This document shows, one piece after another, positions 8,363 to 17,861 of a stretch of DNA of 64,000 nucleotides. The position numbers and the translations under genes are program-made. The stretch is from Gammaproteobacteria bacterium. Its GTDB lineage: Bacteria; Pseudomonadota; Gammaproteobacteria; Pseudomonadales; Azotimanducaceae_A. Numbering within the stretch: the stretch's first letter is position 1; each line of letters starts with the position of its first letter. The stretch lies in contig DUAT01000144.1 of assembly GCA_012960755.1 (NCBI GenBank), positions 124,001 to 188,000 on the forward strand. The letters run 5' to 3'. The notes under the pieces are model-generated. The model made no database searches, had not been told where the DNA came from, and saw only the letters and a list, made by a program, of their open reading frames with translations.

Positions 8363-9375
8363 TTCGTTGCCACCATTTCCAGTAAGCTGTTGGACACATG
8401 CATCACGCCGTTACCATCAACAACGATGGCATCTACATCCTTCATGCGGTTGATTAATTCGAGCCCACGCATAGTGCCCAGTACAAAAACACTGGTCGAC
8501 AGAGCATCTGTCATCACCGCCTGGTCACCCAGTATGGTGACACTGCGTACATCACGGGCAGAATCACCTGTGTCAGGGTCGATAATATGGTGATAACGCA
8601 CGCCATCGCGCTCGAAATAGCGCTCGTAATCACCGGAAGTCGAAACAGATATATCAACCAGCGGCAGTACAGCGACCATGGTGTCTTCTTTACGGGGATC
8701 GCGAATACCGACAATCCAGGGCTCACCTTGCCTGTCTCCGAGGATGCGACTGTCTCCACCTGCCGCAACCACTGCCTGGGTAAACCCTTTCGATATTAGA
8801 ACTTCAATGCCACGATCAACGGCATAGCCCTTGGCGATTCCACCAAGATCCACATACACATTCTCATTCAGGTAGCGAATACTGTATTTTCGCGAGTTGA
8901 ATTCCAGATGTTTGTAATCAATCGCGTCAATTACCTGGGCGAGTGCATCAGCATCCGGAGAAACTTTCTTTCGATAATCATAGAATCGACCCGCAGACGC
9001 ATACGTCACATCAAAAGCGCCATCGGTCATGGCAGAAAATTCGACGCTACGGGCAATGAGGTTATACAATTCTTCTCCGACGGTAACAGGTCGCCGGGCC
9101 GCGTTCTCGTTTAGCTGCGTAAGGAGACTGGTTGGTAGAAAAGGGCTCATTGCCTGCTCTATGCGTTCCAGTTCCAGCATGACATCTTCTATCGCAGCAC
9201 AAGCCTCGGCTTGCTGGATATGCCAGAGTTCAACCCTGACCTCGGTACCCATGATCGCGCGTTCTTCGGACCACCAGTTATCGCCTTCCGACGCACAACC
9301 GGCAACAGAATCCGCCAGCGAAACAACCGGCGCAGTTAACAACAACGCGGCAAACAACAAAGTGAATTTTTTCAC
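8359..9375 (-). CDS. apbE: FAD:protein FMN transferase (ApbE family)
   Basis: About 338 residues from the GTG at 9375. I prefer this start over the ATG 69 bases upstream because VKKFTLLFAALLLTAPVVSL forms a clean signal peptide and a GAGGGAAGG ribosome site precedes it. ApbE transfers FMN from FAD to a Thr of target proteins in the periplasm. Family blocks are present: GGIAKGYAVDRGIEVL, VVAAGGDSRILGDRQGEPW and the HHIIDPDTGDSARDVRSVTI block with the metal-binding DALST stretch after it. Length is normal for the family. It precedes and overlaps the TlpA-like gene by four bases. No flavinylation target is obvious next to it. Confidence 0.93.
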   Translation of the reverse strand: MKKFTLLFAALLLTAPVVSLADSVAGCASEGDNWWSEERAIMGTEVRVELWHIQQAEACAAIEDVMLELERIEQAMSPFLPTSLLTQLNENAARRPVTVGEELYNLIARSVEFSAMTDGAFDVTYASAGRFYDYRKKVSPDADALAQVIDAIDYKHLEFNSRKYSIRYLNENVYVDLGGIAKGYAVDRGIEVLISKGFTQAVVAAGGDSRILGDRQGEPWIVGIRDPRKEDTMVAVLPLVDISVSTSGDYERYFERDGVRYHHIIDPDTGDSARDVRSVTILGDQAVMTDALSTSVFVLGTMRGLELINRMKDVDAIVVDGNGVMHVSNSLLEMVATK

Positions 9376-9513
9376 ACCTTCCCTCGGCTTCAAACAAGTC
9401 AAAACCCCAGTGTTGACGACTCTGCAAGGGTTTGCCACGAGCAAAATTCAAATCTGTGAACCAGATCATGGTCAGGGTGCGTAACGGTAGATATTTACCG
9501 ACGAACGGCAGGT

Positions 9514-10980
9514 CTATTCGGCTGGATCGTAAGCCGCTGTTTCATCAATCGGCCACAGTGGTTCCCTTGAATTCGATCGGGGAAACACTTCAATATGGTG
9601 GGTGGTTAACCCGGGTGGGTCGGCAGTGATGATCGTACCCGCAAGTTCTGAAAATCCTGCCCTGAAATGGTTGCTGGATTTGAGTGCGACGTAGTCCATT
9701 CGCGTGACATCAATGCCAACAGCCAGAAAAGGTTCAGGGTCAAACGTCTGGGACCGATGGCTGGCAACGATGATATCCATATCATTGACCTGCAGGCGAG
9801 CGAGTTTGCCATAATTAATCTGGGAGCCCTTACCCATTGCCCGCATGGTTAAACGCCCATCGTGCAGAGCTTTAACATAGACGTTCAGTTCAAGGGGTGT
9901 ACCATGTAAATTGTCATATTTAGCGCCCAGGGAAATGTCAATCGAGGTACCAACACCGGACTTGTGGGCCTGTTCAGCAACGCTTGCATCAACGATAAAT
10001 CCGAAGCAGGCATTTTCAAGTTTTGCATCAAGCATCGATCTCAGCAAGTGAGTACCATCACCGGGCGAGCCGCCCCCACAGTTGTCCGATGTCTCATTGA
10101 TTATCACCGGGCGATCAATACTGGCTTGTGCCCTGGCAACAGCCTCGTCGGAAGACAAGCTGAGGGCGCGAAAATTCTCCCTGAAATCCCATAACCTGCG
10201 CGCAATTTTCCTGGAAAGGTCCCCTGCAGACTCCCTGTTGCCTTTACTGGTCACACAAATGTGCGTACCCACATGCTCTATGTCGGTGTAGGGGAAACCG
10301 TGGAACCAGCTCACATCGATGATATCGACCGCGTCCTCTTCAGCCAGAATTGATTCAAGCATTTCCTTGCCGCTACCCAGGAAGGTTGTTGTCGTCGGCA
10401 TTAGCATCGGCACAGATTCCACATGCAAGACCGGCCGGAAATTGTCCTTTAACATATCCACAATGAGTTGAACTGCTTCTGCGGCTCGCAGATGCATATC
10501 AATATGAGGATATTGGTGACAGGCAAATACACCATCCAGGGCATCTGCCATGATCTGGGTAATATTGCCATGCAAGTCAAAGCTGGCACATATCGGCACG
10601 GCTTCACCAACGAGCTTCCTGATGCTGGAGGCCAGGTCGCCTTCAAGATCTTCAATGCCATTGACTACGCCCGCGCCATGCAGATCCAGGAAAACACCAT
10701 CGACGGGTGACTGTTCTTCAATACCATCGAGAATCTCCTGTTTCATGGAAAGGTAGGCGTCCAGGGCAATCGTACCCGAGGGTTGGGTCCAGGCAATCAG
10801 AACTGGTACCGCGTCGAGCCCCAGGTCGATACACGCCTGTAGAGCACCGCCGGTCGACGTTTCCATTCCCAGTTGCTGAAGTATTTTTTTACCCCGGGTT
10901 ATACGGAAGTCATTTAGCTGGGTTTCTCCTCGACAGTAGGTATTAGTCTCATGGCTGATACCGGCAATTGCAATTTTCAT
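9514..10980 (-). CDS. M81-family metallopeptidase (MlrC/microcystinase C-like)
   Basis: About 488 residues starting at the ATG that gives MKIAIAGISHETNTYCRG. This start is chosen over one 72 bases upstream because it is preceded by an AGGAGG site and follows the end of the upstream gene by 22 bp. The family blocks are GISHETNT, DGVFLDLHGAGV (metal ligands Asp and His), ICASFDLHGN and INETSDNCGGGSPGDGT. M81 proteins are zinc-dependent amidases or peptidases named after MlrC, which completes microcystin breakdown; most bacterial homologues act on unknown small peptides or amides. It is the last gene of the transporter/reductase/oxidase operon, so the substrate may be imported by the MFS protein encoded at its head. 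Confidence 0.9.
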   Translation of the reverse strand: MKIAIAGISHETNTYCRGETQLNDFRITRGKKILQQLGMETSTGGALQACIDLGLDAVPVLIAWTQPSGTIALDAYLSMKQEILDGIEEQSPVDGVFLDLHGAGVVNGIEDLEGDLASSIRKLVGEAVPICASFDLHGNITQIMADALDGVFACHQYPHIDMHLRAAEAVQLIVDMLKDNFRPVLHVESVPMLMPTTTTFLGSGKEMLESILAEEDAVDIIDVSWFHGFPYTDIEHVGTHICVTSKGNRESAGDLSRKIARRLWDFRENFRALSLSSDEAVARAQASIDRPVIINETSDNCGGGSPGDGTHLLRSMLDAKLENACFGFIVDASVAEQAHKSGVGTSIDISLGAKYDNLHGTPLELNVYVKALHDGRLTMRAMGKGSQINYGKLARLQVNDMDIIVASHRSQTFDPEPFLAVGIDVTRMDYVALKSSNHFRAGFSELAGTIITADPPGLTTHHIEVFPRSNSREPLWPIDETAAYDPAE

Positions 10981-11002
10981 TGAGGAACCTCCTGGTGGTC
11001 TC

Positions 11003-12115
11003 TCACAGCAAGCGGGCGGGGGAAAGCTTTTCTGCCAGATCGTTGATGGCACCAGCCGAAATCAGATCACAGTGTCCTGCAATTAGGCCGGTGGCAATGT
11101 CAGCCATGGCCGCGCAGGATTGCACACCGTAACCACCCTGACCCGCCAACCAGTAAAATCCAGTTGATCGCGGATCAAAACCGGAAACAAACGTTTTATC
11201 CCGTGCAAATGTGCGCAATCCTGCCCAGCTATGGTTAATACGTTGCACTTCCAATGATGCGATCTGCTGGATCCTGTCGATGCCCAATGCGACATCATGC
11301 TCCTCTGGATAGGCATCGCAGGCATCGAGGGGGGTCTCGTCGGCCGGTGAAGTTAACAATTGACCGGCATCGGGTTTAAAGTAGAACTGTTCATCCACGT
11401 CAACTACCAGGGGCCAGCCCGAAACATCAACACCCGTGGGAGGTGAGACCAACGCGACGGTTCTGCGTTTTGGCTGCAGCCCTAACTTACCAATACCGGC
11501 GAGCACAGCGATTTCGTCCGCCCATGCACCCGCGGCATTGACGATTATGGATGCCTGAAAAATCTCATTGCTGGTCGTGACCTGCCAAAGCGTATCCTTG
11601 TAGTCGAGTTTGATGACCTGTTCGCGAGTCACCAATTCACCGTCCCGCTGCTTCAACTGACGCAAGAAACCCTGCATCAACGCATCAACGTCAAGATCAC
11701 CACCCACCAGGTCCAGGGCCGCCTGGACGATCAGGCCTTTGTCTATGATACTGACTCGATCCTTGATTTCGGCACTGTTTATCAACTCTAAATCGGCATT
11801 ACTGCCTAGCAATTGGTTCAGGGATTTTCGTTGTTCACCGGTAGCAACGAACATCGCCGGGCGATTGTTAATCAGGGATGTAGCCGAAAAGCCGTCCGGT
11901 GGAGTATGAAAAAATTCACCGCTGGCATTTGTCACCGCCTGCACGACGCTGTTTCCATAACTGGGCGCGTAGTATGCGGCAGAACGACCGGTCGCGTGAA
12001 ATCCTGGATGTTGTTCCATCTCCAGGACCGTGACAGATCGGTGTTGTGACAAATTTGCCGCCAGCGAAGTCCCTGCGATACCCGCACCGACGATGATGAC
12101 ATCCGATGATTTCAA
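11003..12115 (-). CDS. FAD-dependent amino-acid/glycine oxidase family protein (DAO fold)
   Basis: 370 residues. The N-terminal dinucleotide-binding motif VIIVGAGIAGTSLAANL is followed at about residue 32 by the Glu that binds ribose (TVLEMEQHPG). The C-terminal part has the DAO-type closing block (FYWLAGQGGYGVQSCAAMAD). Members oxidise glycine, sarcosine or D-amino acids with FAD; the substrate here cannot be read from sequence. It ends 22 bp before the M81 peptidase and starts 5 bp after the deazaflavin-type reductase gene, so these are one transcript. Together they suggest a route in which an amide or peptide is cut and the amine released is oxidised. Confidence 0.9.
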   Translation of the reverse strand: MKSSDVIIVGAGIAGTSLAANLSQHRSVTVLEMEQHPGFHATGRSAAYYAPSYGNSVVQAVTNASGEFFHTPPDGFSATSLINNRPAMFVATGEQRKSLNQLLGSNADLELINSAEIKDRVSIIDKGLIVQAALDLVGGDLDVDALMQGFLRQLKQRDGELVTREQVIKLDYKDTLWQVTTSNEIFQASIIVNAAGAWADEIAVLAGIGKLGLQPKRRTVALVSPPTGVDVSGWPLVVDVDEQFYFKPDAGQLLTSPADETPLDACDAYPEEHDVALGIDRIQQIASLEVQRINHSWAGLRTFARDKTFVSGFDPRSTGFYWLAGQGGYGVQSCAAMADIATGLIAGHCDLISAGAINDLAEKLSPARLL

Positions 12116-12120
12116 CGTCT

Positions 12121-12576
12121 TCAGGCCTGAATCGGTAAGGCTTCCACAACAACCGCCTCAACCGATGCTCTTTCCAGATCATCGGAGTTCAGGCTCTTGT
12201 CCCTGTTTAAGCGGATGTCATGATAGGCGGCGTCTTGTGGAAAAATCTTAAGGTAATGTACCAGCGCTGATCTAACTGTTTCCGGATCCTTGTATCTTAC
12301 ATTCGTGCGATATTTCGCTTTGCTACCAGCTATCAGTAATTCAACATCAGCGCCGTTACTAAGATTGCGCCACCACTGATTAGCAGAAGCAGTGAAACAG
12401 CGAACAGTACCATCAACTATGATATACCGGACTGGCGTGGTGAACTCTTTGTGACTTTTACGTCCCGTGAATGTGATCAACATTAAACTCTCACTCCAGA
12501 AAGAATGTAGAGGAGACCGAAGTAACAGCCCAACAAGGGGGTTAATAACTGCGAAAAGAGGTTCCGGAAGCTTCAT
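12121..12576 (-). CDS. nitroreductase/quinone reductase family deazaflavin-type protein (Ddn-like)
   Basis: 151 residues with the split-barrel pattern of the Ddn/DUF385 family: hydrophobic start (LFAVINPLVGLLLRSP), LITFTGRKSHKEFTTPVRY with the phosphate-binding GRKS stretch, and SANQWWRNLSNGADVELLIA. These small proteins bind F420 or another flavin and reduce or bind diverse compounds. Proteobacteria with this family often lack proven F420 synthesis, so the cofactor is uncertain. It lies between the MFS transporter gene (20 bp) and the FAD oxidase gene (5 bp). Confidence 0.85.
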   Translation of the reverse strand: MKLPEPLFAVINPLVGLLLRSPLHSFWSESLMLITFTGRKSHKEFTTPVRYIIVDGTVRCFTASANQWWRNLSNGADVELLIAGSKAKYRTNVRYKDPETVRSALVHYLKIFPQDAAYHDIRLNRDKSLNSDDLERASVEAVVVEALPIQA

Positions 12577-12596
12577 ATCGACACCAAAATGGATTT

Positions 12597-14087
12597 CTAC
12601 GCGGTACCCTTGTGTATAACCACGCCACGTCGTTCGATTCGATCACGAATTCTTCGCTGTCGTTCTTCTGTCAGCGGGTAATGCCAAATAAATGGCAGGG
12701 CAATAAACTTGAGACCTGCCGGAATAATTGAATACATGAGCGCCAACCAGAGTAGCGAGCTGTCTGAATTTCCTGCGCTGGTACGGCCCAGGCTCGGATC
12801 AGCAGTTGGGTCGAATCCAAAAATGGCGACAGCAATCAACGCAAGTGCGCTTCCGGCGGCAGCTGCGCCTTTTTTCAGCAGACCCCATACAGAAAAGTAG
12901 AGCCCCGCTCTTTGCTCACCAGTTCTGGCGGAGTCTATATCCACCGCATCGGCTGCCATGGATGCCGGTAGCGCCAGAATTGCACCCACTGATGAGCCTT
13001 TAAAACACATAATGACCAGGAACAATCCGAATTCTCCGGCGGGAATAAACGGAATCCACGAAGCCCAGAACGCAAACCACAAAATCGAGATAATAAAAGC
13101 CTTATGTTTCCCCACCTTACTCGCAAGCTTCATCCATAGAGGCAAACCCGCGACGGAGCTCGTGTAATACACCAGCAGATAAATAGAATACAACTCACCG
13201 GCCTGAACAACATGCTTGACGAAAAAATACGACAAGGTTCCAGTCATGGCGGCACCCAGTGAACTCACCGTGTAACACACCATCAGCCGAATATAAGGTC
13301 CGTTTCTTCTGACAACTCGCATGCCCGCCATAAACGTCGGCTTTCGTCGGGCAATAGCCTTCTGCTCGGGTTCAGGCACAAAGTAAAGTGCCAGGAATAC
13401 TGTTACGGGAATGAGAATCATGACGAAATTGGCGAGCCAATACAGAATAACACCAATATTTCCGGCACGGGCTCTCATAATCTGCCGAAATTCCTGGGTA
13501 AAGTTACCCACCATCGTCCCGACACTACTGCTCTCGACGGTTGAGAAATAAATCAATAGTGCCGCCGTCAACGGTAGCAGGGTAAAAGAAATGGTCCCGG
13601 CAAAATGGAACTGTTCGCGGCGGACGGCAATATGCGTTCGCTCGTCATAAATCGGCGACAATTCTGCGCCCCAGGCAAAATAAGGCAGGTCAACGAGTGT
13701 AAATGCAAGGTAGAGGAGGACAATCCAGACACCAAAATACCATAGGCTGGGGTTTTCCGGTGGCACAAAAAGCATATAAAGTGAAATCATCAGCAGTGGC
13801 GCACCGGCAAGAATCCACGGCTTCCGTCTCCCCCATCTGGATTTGGTTTTATCCGACAGGACACCAATCAACGGGTCAGTAAAAGCATCCGAAAAGCGTG
13901 CAATGAATATAATCGCTGACATGGCGTACAAACTGATGCCCAGTTCAGCATAGTAGGGTAATACGTACACACCAACCGGCAATAGAACCATCGACACGGG
14001 CATATACAATGAAGAGTAGCAAAGGATACGAAATTCGCCGATGTAACCTTTATTATCAACTTCCCCGATCGTTTGCGTATCAGTCAT
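12597..14087 (-). CDS. MFS transporter of the glycoside-pentoside-hexuronide:cation (GPH/MelB) type
   Basis: 496 residues with about 12 hydrophobic segments. The conserved motif between helices 2 and 3 is FSDAFTDPLIGVLSDKTKSRWGRRKPWIL (residues about 65-95), typical of MelB/GPH cation symporters, including the DPLIG and RWGRRKP elements. Such carriers take up sugars, glycosides or related solutes with Na+ or H+ at the inner membrane. It is the first gene of the minus-strand operon that continues with a Ddn-like reductase, an FAD oxidase and an M81 peptidase, so the solute may be the substrate of those enzymes; what it is cannot be said. Confidence 0.9.
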   Translation of the reverse strand: MTDTQTIGEVDNKGYIGEFRILCYSSLYMPVSMVLLPVGVYVLPYYAELGISLYAMSAIIFIARFSDAFTDPLIGVLSDKTKSRWGRRKPWILAGAPLLMISLYMLFVPPENPSLWYFGVWIVLLYLAFTLVDLPYFAWGAELSPIYDERTHIAVRREQFHFAGTISFTLLPLTAALLIYFSTVESSSVGTMVGNFTQEFRQIMRARAGNIGVILYWLANFVMILIPVTVFLALYFVPEPEQKAIARRKPTFMAGMRVVRRNGPYIRLMVCYTVSSLGAAMTGTLSYFFVKHVVQAGELYSIYLLVYYTSSVAGLPLWMKLASKVGKHKAFIISILWFAFWASWIPFIPAGEFGLFLVIMCFKGSSVGAILALPASMAADAVDIDSARTGEQRAGLYFSVWGLLKKGAAAAGSALALIAVAIFGFDPTADPSLGRTSAGNSDSSLLWLALMYSIIPAGLKFIALPFIWHYPLTEERQRRIRDRIERRGVVIHKGTA

Positions 14088-14183
14088 TACTGATCCTTAA
14101 AAGTACACGACCTCCAGGCAGGCTAAAGGCTTTGCCAATAAAACACGTTTCTTTCGGGTAAGCAATCGTCGGTAGCATAGCGG

Positions 14184-15143
14184 CTAAGCAAGAATCAACC
14201 AGAGACGATCGATAGCCCAGTAGGTTGCAACACCTCCTATTAAGTACAGGCCAGTAGCGGCAACCTGATAATCGAGATTCCAGGGCAGTCTGCGATACAA
14301 AAACGCTCCCCCCAGTGCAATGCCGATGACAATTAACTGACCGAGTTCTATGCCAATGTTAAACAACAACAGAGCGACAAGAGCACCGAACTGGGGCAGT
14401 CCAATTTCTGCCAGGGCACTGGCAAATCCAAGTCCATGCAGCAAACCAAATGCAAAGGCAACCAGCCACGGTGTTCTGTTAACAAGACCTGTTTTTCCTT
14501 TCAGAGATTCCCAGGCAAGCAGAACAATACTCAACGCAATCATCGCCTCGACGGGCGCCTGGGATACCGTGACTATTCCAAGGGCTGACAATCCGAGCGT
14601 CATTGAGTGCGCCACAGTAAAACTGGTTACCACTTTGAGCAGATTTTTCCAGCCCGAAACAATAGTCAGAAGTACCAGCACAAACAGCACATGGTCGATG
14701 CCCAACAGCAAATGCTCAATTCCGAGCAACAGATAGACAGGTATTGCGGGCTCTGCGGCATCAAGCTCCAATACGATATCATTTGAAGAGATCAGATAAT
14801 TACGACTACCCTCTGCCATTGGCACTAAAGTCACCATCGTGTCAGACAGGGTCCTGTCCAGCCCCTCAATCCTGATCATTCTAAGGGGTTCGTGGCGACA
14901 ATTCAGGTCAAAGGATTCCTGCAGGGCGGAATCGCTCATTCGTTGACGGGCTGCTGTGGATTCACAGTTCGTGATGACCTTTAGATTCAGGAAACGGCCC
15001 TGATCCTGGGGCTGTTTGAATTCTACATGCCATGAACCCGACTCAAACTCCGTGAGTTTCAGCAGGGACGGCCGCACCTCGTGGGCATTAATCGCGCTAC
15101 AGAAAAACAACAAAAAGAGAAATCGGATGCTACTGATAGACAA
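14184..15143 (-). CDS. HupE/UreJ-family membrane protein
   Basis: About 319 residues from a TTG at 15143, which gives a signal peptide directly (SISSIRFLFLLFFCSAINA) followed by HEVRPSLL; an ATG 48 bases upstream would give a poor basic leader. The N-terminal 130 residues are periplasmic. The membrane half starts with the family motif IEHLLLGIDHVLFVLVLL (His-rich, metal-ligand-like) and has about six further helices, with AHSMTLGLSALG and FGLLHGLGFASALAE. HupE/UreJ proteins are thought to move nickel or cobalt, but homologues in DUF3604 clusters have no tested role. It overlaps the end of the upstream parvulin gene. Confidence 0.88.
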   Translation of the reverse strand: MSISSIRFLFLLFFCSAINAHEVRPSLLKLTEFESGSWHVEFKQPQDQGRFLNLKVITNCESTAARQRMSDSALQESFDLNCRHEPLRMIRIEGLDRTLSDTMVTLVPMAEGSRNYLISSNDIVLELDAAEPAIPVYLLLGIEHLLLGIDHVLFVLVLLTIVSGWKNLLKVVTSFTVAHSMTLGLSALGIVTVSQAPVEAMIALSIVLLAWESLKGKTGLVNRTPWLVAFAFGLLHGLGFASALAEIGLPQFGALVALLLFNIGIELGQLIVIGIALGGAFLYRRLPWNLDYQVAATGLYLIGGVATYWAIDRLWLILA

Positions 15144-15906
15144 CGTCGTACTTCTCCGACAAGTCCTGATAGTAGGTCGCCAGCGCCGCATCGGTTTTGG
15201 CTCGCTGGTAATCTGCCCGGACCCGCTTCTCTATAGTTGCAAATGGTGCCGCTTCTTTTTGGCGGATCTGTTCCAACCGAACAAGATGAAATCCGAAACT
15301 GCTTTTGATGGGTCCAATCCAACGACCTGACTGAAGATCATCCAGATGCGCTGTAAATTCACGTCCAAAACTTGCCATCACTTCTTTCTCACTGCGATTA
15401 ACATAACTCGCATTCAACATCGAGGTTTCACCCAGATCACGCCAATGATTTTCGCCCCCGTCTGCAAGTGCGGATTGCAGCTCATCAGCCAGCGAAGCAT
15501 CAGAAAAAAAGATTTGCGAGAATGAGTAACGAACAGGCAGTGAGTAGATTTCAATATTTTCCCGATAGTAATTTTCCACAGCCAGGATCGGATCATCTTC
15601 ACCATCTACTTCTTCTACCAGAAACGACAGTTTCTGAACTAGGCGCCTGCGTACAATCGAATCGTCCCGATCAAGGCCCAACTGTTTCGCTTCTCGAAAC
15701 AGAACTTCCTCTCTCACCCAGTTTTCAATCAGCGACTCCAGCTCCTCATTCGTCGCCGGTTTACCGGTTTGGGTTTGCCATAGCGTCGCCAGCCTTGAAC
15801 GAACTGCCGTATCAACAATGACCTGATCAGGTCTGGCAGAAAGATAACTATCGGCAGCAAAGATTATAGCGCCGAGAATAACGAACCATAGCAGAGGCTC
15901 CTTCAT
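15130..15906 (-). CDS. membrane-anchored parvulin-type peptidyl-prolyl isomerase
   Basis: About 258 residues from the ATG at 15906, which gives an N-terminal anchor (MKEPLLWFVILGAIIFAAD) and lies 22 bp after the upstream stop; an ATG 36 bases earlier would overlap that gene. The middle resembles the SurA/PpiD helical chaperone part (LIENWVREEVLFREAKQLGL). The parvulin domain spans about residues 110-235, with the closing block GRWIGPIKSSFGFHLVRLEQ. Its likely job is folding exported proteins; the co-encoded DUF3604 lipoprotein and HupE-like protein are the obvious clients. The combination of these three genes recurs in gammaproteobacteria, from general knowledge. Confidence 0.9.
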   Translation of the reverse strand: MKEPLLWFVILGAIIFAADSYLSARPDQVIVDTAVRSRLATLWQTQTGKPATNEELESLIENWVREEVLFREAKQLGLDRDDSIVRRRLVQKLSFLVEEVDGEDDPILAVENYYRENIEIYSLPVRYSFSQIFFSDASLADELQSALADGGENHWRDLGETSMLNASYVNRSEKEVMASFGREFTAHLDDLQSGRWIGPIKSSFGFHLVRLEQIRQKEAAPFATIEKRVRADYQRAKTDAALATYYQDLSEKYDVVYQ

Positions 15907-15928
15907 ACTCCACCTACCTGGGAGGTTA

Positions 15929-17806
15929 TCAGGAACCTTCACCTACACCTGCCGGTGCGACCCATATGGGAGAGGACCAGGCGCGCTCCTGGATGGTCTT
16001 TTTTAGATCCGCCCGGGGCGGAACGCCAGCGCGAACGGCATCCCAGGTCGACCATCGACAGGTAGGATTCTCCAGTACCCGAACATAGTACATTGCATTT
16101 TCTGAAGGGTTGTACTCTGGGTCCCGCCACAGGGTTTTAAGTTCCGAGTCGCCCACACCACCACTGATTTGGCAGTTGCGAAGATTCACCTCAGCTTGAT
16201 TGTGAGGGCAGCGGTTCCTTCCCAGATCCACCTGGGCACCATCGGAACAGGCAACATCGAACACCTTTTCCTGCGCATGGCCATAGGCAACGCTCGTTTT
16301 AATGATCTGAATTCTCTGCAATGGTGCACTATCCGGATCCTGGGCAGCCCAGACAAGAAATTCTGGTGATTCGCCAACGGCCAGAATCAGGTCACCCCCC
16401 ATCGGGACACCGGTTTCGTATGCCTTGCTGACCAGATTCTTGTCATCTATAGCGGGCAACTTGCTGCCAGCAAAAAACCGGACCTTCATCCTTGGACCAG
16501 AAGTCCCAAAGGTTTCTTTTCGCCGGAATGCTTCATAAATCGAATCCCTGGTATTTTCTTCTGCCCAGACGCCAGCCAGACCTGCAGCACCCCAGTAACT
16601 ATAATAGGTATCCGCGTATTTACCGCCGTCCTCTCGAGGTTCAGGCAGTGGCACAGACCCCCTTTTAACAGGTGTATCGTCCCTTAATCCAACCTTACTC
16701 CAAAAATTGTCTTCATCGCCTGCATAGGACGCGTTGTGGGTATCAGACGAACCAATAATGCCGAACTTGAAAGGGTTAAAGCCCTTTTTTTGTTGCAATG
16801 TGATCCCGTTCGCCAAGGCCTGGCGAACATAACTACCTTGTGGCCGACTCGCCAGGGTGGTGGCGATTCGATACGGCATGATTTCAAAGTCAGCCCACTC
16901 ATCATTGGGTGACAACGCGGGATGGGTATCAGATGTTCCCTTGACCTGGGTAATCTCTACCAGCGGCTCGTTACGCATGCGTAATTCGACATAGTCCCTG
17001 TTCAACGGGGAGCCTTCAAAATCCTGCAATTTGAACATTTGGCCATCCGAGCCATTAGAGTTGTGCGGGATAGCCAGCGCTTCAATGCCGTTGTTTCGCT
17101 GCATGTCCATCCAGCGCCAGAGATCTGCCGGGTCGGCCGAATCGAGTCGGGTAAATGGCACTGCCGGACCCTTGTCACCCTTGAAGATCACATTTCGATG
17201 CAGATTCTCAAAGTTGTCTCCGGATGAGGTGTATTCATAGGCAATAAACGTGGTGAAGTTACCTGGATCATTATGGCGATTCGCAGCAGCCACAATGTCA
17301 TCCCAGGCATTCTTAAAAACTTCGGGATCAATGAGCTCGCTCGCTCGGTCAGACCTGAGAAATCCAAGTATTTGGCGGAACTTGGTACTATCACCTTCGG
17401 CTATCCGGTCCATGCCCTGGGCCAATTCATGTTTCGAAAGTCTGGTCGTCGGATCTGCCATCGCAGGCAAGGCACCCAGATAAAAACCGTGATCTGTGAC
17501 ACCATAAAAATCCAGTGGTTTATTCAATTGCATGTCGAATCCACCCGGATGCCTCAGCGCACCACCTTTGGCGAATTCATAAGCATCATCCGGCGATGCG
17601 GTAGTACCGAAAATAAAAGCATCAAACGAATACATTGTGTGGACGTGCAAATCACCAAAGTAGGCACTCCTGTCTTTCGCGTGTTGCACAGGCGACAGCG
17701 TCTCGTCTTGCGAGGCTGGTTTGGCGGCTTTCGGTGGGTCTTCCGGCTCACTACAGGCTTGCAGTAACATTAATGCAGCAGCAATAATAAAAAGACGGCG
17801 CATCAC
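15929..17806 (-). CDS. DUF3604 domain lipoprotein (PHP-like metal-dependent hydrolase)
   Basis: 625 residues. The lipoprotein signal is MMRRLFIIAAALMLLQACSE (Cys at 18). The family signature AYFGDLHVHTMYSFDAFIFG (about residues 50-70) carries the paired His of a PHP-type metal site, followed by GVTDHGFYLGALPA, IPHNSNGSDG and IIGSSDTHNASYAG with further His/Asp ligands. DUF3604 proteins are large envelope-attached presumed hydrolases without a proven substrate. The gene heads the operon with the parvulin isomerase and HupE-like genes. Length is typical. I am confident of the family but not of any reaction. Confidence 0.93.
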   Translation of the reverse strand: MMRRLFIIAAALMLLQACSEPEDPPKAAKPASQDETLSPVQHAKDRSAYFGDLHVHTMYSFDAFIFGTTASPDDAYEFAKGGALRHPGGFDMQLNKPLDFYGVTDHGFYLGALPAMADPTTRLSKHELAQGMDRIAEGDSTKFRQILGFLRSDRASELIDPEVFKNAWDDIVAAANRHNDPGNFTTFIAYEYTSSGDNFENLHRNVIFKGDKGPAVPFTRLDSADPADLWRWMDMQRNNGIEALAIPHNSNGSDGQMFKLQDFEGSPLNRDYVELRMRNEPLVEITQVKGTSDTHPALSPNDEWADFEIMPYRIATTLASRPQGSYVRQALANGITLQQKKGFNPFKFGIIGSSDTHNASYAGDEDNFWSKVGLRDDTPVKRGSVPLPEPREDGGKYADTYYSYWGAAGLAGVWAEENTRDSIYEAFRRKETFGTSGPRMKVRFFAGSKLPAIDDKNLVSKAYETGVPMGGDLILAVGESPEFLVWAAQDPDSAPLQRIQIIKTSVAYGHAQEKVFDVACSDGAQVDLGRNRCPHNQAEVNLRNCQISGGVGDSELKTLWRDPEYNPSENAMYYVRVLENPTCRWSTWDAVRAGVPPRADLKKTIQERAWSSPIWVAPAGVGEGS

Positions 17807-17861
17807 AGTGACCTGTTTCGAATCGACGGGCCGATCATAGCATGGAGTATTAAAAGACTGA

